Of a stretch of DNA of 33,086 bases, positions 31,413-33,086 are shown piece by piece. Below the pieces are notes generated by a model, which was not told where the DNA came from, made no database searches, and saw only the letters and a list, made by a program, of their open reading frames with translations. This DNA comes from Patescibacteria group bacterium (GTDB lineage: Bacteria > Patescibacteriota > Minisyncoccia > Phycocordibacterales > UBA5272): NCBI GenBank assembly GCA_030916975.1, contig JAUPVO010000007.1:1-33086 (forward strand), in the 5' to 3' direction. Position 1 is the stretch's first letter, and each line of letters opens with the position of its first letter. A program made the position numbers and the translations under genes.

Positions 31413-31550
31413 TTTGCATCTCGCATCCCTCAGTAGCTCCTTAGAAACTTCACTTCCCCGAGAAGAAACGAAACCTCTCTCAGCTGTGAAAAAACGAATA
31501 CAAAGATCTAGTACCTCTTTACGGAGGCGTTTATTATCACGAGTAATCAT
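31290..31550 (-). CDS. Small basic protein with strong SD and promoter
   Basis: This 86-residue frame has a GGAGG Shine-Dalgarno 6 bases before its ATG and a TTGAGG-16-TATAAT promoter (31579-31606), which together argue that it is expressed. The first 50 residues (MITRDNKRLRKEVLDLCIRF, then TAERGFVSSRGSEVSKELL) are basic and helical. The C-terminal half is hydrophobic and overlaps the end of the plus-strand gene at 30774 for 123 bases in a convergent arrangement, which is unusual for two real genes. The leader and promoter suggest it is genuine. I recognise no family. Confidence 0.5.
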   Translation of the reverse strand: MITRDNKRLRKEVLDLCIRFFTAERGFVSSRGSEVSKELLRDARCKLNKYSIPVMVANSNETVFKALKSFLTYSEFSYCIFFIIKQ

Positions 31551-31578
31551 GATGAACCTCCAAAAAATTAGTTAGTCT

Positions 31579-31606
31579 ATTATAGTACAAAAGCTAACAA
31601 CCTCAA
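31579..31606 (-). promoter_or_regulatory. Promoter of the 86-residue gene
   Basis: On the minus strand TTGAGG (31606-31601) and TATAAT (31584-31579) are 16 bases apart, followed by a leader of about 22 nt that ends in GGAGGTTCATC before the ATG. Confidence 0.65.
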
Positions 31607-31610
31607 AATC

Positions 31611-32423
31611 TTATTTTAATTTAGCCAGAACTCCTCCTAAAATTCTTTTTTCTCTCGTATATACCTTTATTATATTTTCAATATTAGTTAATTTTATAAA
31701 TTCATCACACTGAGCGATCATCATTTGTATAAAAATTTTTGCTGTAGCATCTTGTTTGAGGCGATTATAATCTCCATTAATCCAAAGCCTGCATAACTTA
31801 AAAAGTTTTTCTCTGTCTACTCCGATAACAAGATGTGGTATACTTCTTAACTCTCCAACAAATCTTTCATCTTCTGATTTAAAATATTTAACCTTTCCAA
31901 GCGACCCCCCCCTAATACGTGACATAGTATCTTCTAATTTTTTCATAAACGCAACTTCTCCCAGAGTCAAATCTATTCCAACTCCAGAATACTCAGTAGC
32001 TTCACCTGTTTTATGAGAAACTATAATATCATTACCCGAAAATAAATCATCATACACTGAGGGCAATATGGCTCCGACATTTTCACCAAGCCAAGAATGA
32101 TTATGTATCATATCATATACCAAAGCCTCTAAGATATCTGCTTGTACCGTAGCCTCAAAAACACCCTCATCTTGCTTCATAGAGTTGATAAATTCTATTT
32201 TTTGTAAAACTTTTTCCCGATCTTTATGCAAATCAAAATTAGTAAACTGATTATCCATCGTTATCCTTTTCCCTTGTGTAATTCCTTGAGCTTTTTGATA
32301 AGCCTCCTGATAAACTGGGTGCATATCTTTTAACAAAAATGGGTTAATCTTGTGTATTTGATTAAAATCCAATTCTTCAGAAGCAACTTTTCTCTGACGA
32401 GGCTTTTCATTAATATTTTCCAT
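31611..32423 (-). CDS. Unknown 270-residue protein
   Basis: This soluble protein starts MENINEKPRQRKVASEELDF and has no signal or membrane segment. The middle contains QADILEALVYDMIHNHSWLG, LFSGNDIIVSHKTGE and GVGIDLTLGE. The acidic residues and the following lysine faintly recall a PD-(D/E)XK nuclease core, but the spacing is not convincing enough to assign it. The C-terminal part is helical (SIPHLVIGVDREKLFKLCRL). TATAAT (32430-32435) ends 6 bases before the ATG and no Shine-Dalgarno exists, so a leaderless mRNA is likely. I recall no well-described family. Confidence 0.75.
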   Translation of the reverse strand: MENINEKPRQRKVASEELDFNQIHKINPFLLKDMHPVYQEAYQKAQGITQGKRITMDNQFTNFDLHKDREKVLQKIEFINSMKQDEGVFEATVQADILEALVYDMIHNHSWLGENVGAILPSVYDDLFSGNDIIVSHKTGEATEYSGVGIDLTLGEVAFMKKLEDTMSRIRGGSLGKVKYFKSEDERFVGELRSIPHLVIGVDREKLFKLCRLWINGDYNRLKQDATAKIFIQMMIAQCDEFIKLTNIENIIKVYTREKRILGGVLAKLK

Positions 32424-32442
32424 AAAAATATTATATCACAAT

Positions 32443-32862
32443 TTAAAATCTTATAGACTTCAGTGTTGATCTTAGGATTTGGAAATCTGGGAAGGCGATA
32501 GAGACCAGCTTCCAAAAGTCTACTCCATGATTCATTTGCAAAAGGTGACAAAGCTCATGCACGATAATATAATCAAAAAGTTCATTGGGTAAATTTTTCA
32601 TTTTAAAGTTAAAATTCAAGTTTCTCTTATTAGAACAGCTACCCCATCTTGTACTCTGATTCCTAATACTAACTCTATTCCACTCCAGACTAATACCATG
32701 TTCATAATAAAGACTTTTGTAGAATTCTAATCTGTCATTAATTTTTTGACGTAAAAATTCAACTTCATCTTTACTAAAATCAGATACTTTTTTACTTTTT
32801 TTAGTTGAGACTTTTTTAAAAATTCTTTTATTGGTATCTTTTTTAAAAAATATTTTAAACAT
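32443..32862 (-). CDS. YgjP-like (DUF45) zinc metallohydrolase
   Basis: The 139-residue protein has the signature of the YgjP/DUF45 family: QSTRWGSCSNKRNLNFNF followed by LFDYIIVHELCHLLQMNHGV, which supplies the HExxH zinc site and the third histidine, and then a tryptophan (DFWKLVSIAFPDF). These proteins are usually longer (about 230 residues) with an additional N-terminal beta domain. Here the part before the core is a short Lys-rich helix, so it is a trimmed version. A TATAAT lies 5 bases before the ATG with no Shine-Dalgarno. The substrate is unknown; some relatives are associated with nucleotide hydrolysis or restriction loci. Confidence 0.85.
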   Translation of the reverse strand: MFKIFFKKDTNKRIFKKVSTKKSKKVSDFSKDEVEFLRQKINDRLEFYKSLYYEHGISLEWNRVSIRNQSTRWGSCSNKRNLNFNFKMKNLPNELFDYIIVHELCHLLQMNHGVDFWKLVSIAFPDFQILRSTLKSIRF

Positions 32863-32947
32863 TATGTATTATATTTTATAACAAATACTCACAAAAGTAT
32901 CCTTTATTTTTAACAATATTTATGTTATTATATCAAAATCCAAACAA

Positions 32948-33019
32948 GACCCCGTAGTTCAATGGATAGAACGAGAGCCTTCTAAGCTCTAGATCTAGGT
33001 TCGATTCCTAGCGGGGTCA
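32948..33019 (+). tRNA. tRNA-Arg (anticodon UCU), no encoded CCA
   Basis: Acceptor stem GACCCCG pairs with CGGGGTC. The D arm is GTTC/GAAC, and the anticodon stem AGAGC/GCTCT holds the loop CTTCTAA with UCU for AGA codons. The T arm TAGG-T-TCGATTC-CTAG is intact. The discriminator is A33019, followed by CAAT, so the CCA end must be added after transcription, unlike the tRNA-Val in the same window. Confidence 0.95.
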
Positions 33020-33030
33020 CAATAGAGAGA

Positions 33031-33065
33031 GCTAGTTCGAGCACTCGACAAGGGTCGAAACTAGC
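33031..33065 (+). other. Hairpin downstream of tRNA-Arg
   Basis: GCTAGTT-CGA (33031-33040) pairs with TCG-A-AACTAGC (33055-33065), leaving one bulged A. No T-run follows in the remaining 21 bases, so it is not a standard terminator; it may be part of a further RNA gene or of the tRNA trailer cut off by the window end. Confidence 0.4.
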
Positions 33066-33086
33066 AAACAAAAGCAAGTCAGAAAT

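Overview
The window looks like a chromosomal segment from a Candidate Phyla Radiation (Patescibacteria) bacterium, probably of the Parcubacteria type. This rests on gene content rather than a marker gene: a compact, AT-rich genome (single 60-base lines of the left half are about 30% GC), a PrgI/VirB6/VirB4 type IV secretion-like cluster of the kind common in that group, a shortened RecO, an orotate-to-UMP gene pair, and many single-copy proteins of unknown family. The lineage is an inference.

Layout. (1) 1-12876, minus strand: a type IV secretion/conjugation-like cluster, read from right to left: a 994-residue coiled-coil protein, a UvrD/PcrA helicase, an anchored protein with a calcium-loop-like motif, a 605-residue exported protein, a VirB6-like membrane protein, an unknown soluble protein, PrgI, a TraC-like protein and VirB4, which is cut by the window edge. 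(2) 13083-14159, plus strand: a LysM/M23 cell-wall hydrolase behind a leader of about 100 nt. (3) 14163-21466, minus strand: ComM-like ATPase, exonuclease III, two anchored proteins, RecO, an exported peptidoglycan-binding-domain protein and an RluA-type pseudouridine synthase. (4) 21514-25676: a tRNA-Val followed by a patchwork segment. Two paralogous 144-residue helical proteins, on opposite strands, flank a GC-richer pyrF-pyrE operon, a small membrane protein and a Barnase/EndoU/RelE-like nuclease that is itself flanked by two structured intergenic RNAs. (5) 25720-30663, minus strand: a VWA-domain protein carrying an HExxH motif, and a MoxR-type AAA+ ATPase. These would normally be partners, but 1.1 kb of non-coding DNA lies between them. 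(6) 30774-33019: unknown small proteins, a YgjP-like metallohydrolase and a tRNA-Arg.

The most striking element is the 1.1 kb gap in region 5. It holds four successive plus-strand units, each with a near-consensus TTGACA/TATACT-like promoter, a GC-rich structured segment without a credible reading frame, and an intrinsic terminator. All four predicted RNAs contain a hairpin closed by a C-UAGA-G or C-UAGU-G loop, and two share a 3' domain whose stem differs in sequence while the loop and flanks are kept. I recognise no known RNA class in them.

A second window-wide pattern is that nine genes have a -10 box 5 to 8 nt before the ATG and no Shine-Dalgarno site, which suggests leaderless transcripts. 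The genes of the patchwork segment and one small gene near 31.5 kb have good Shine-Dalgarno sites instead.
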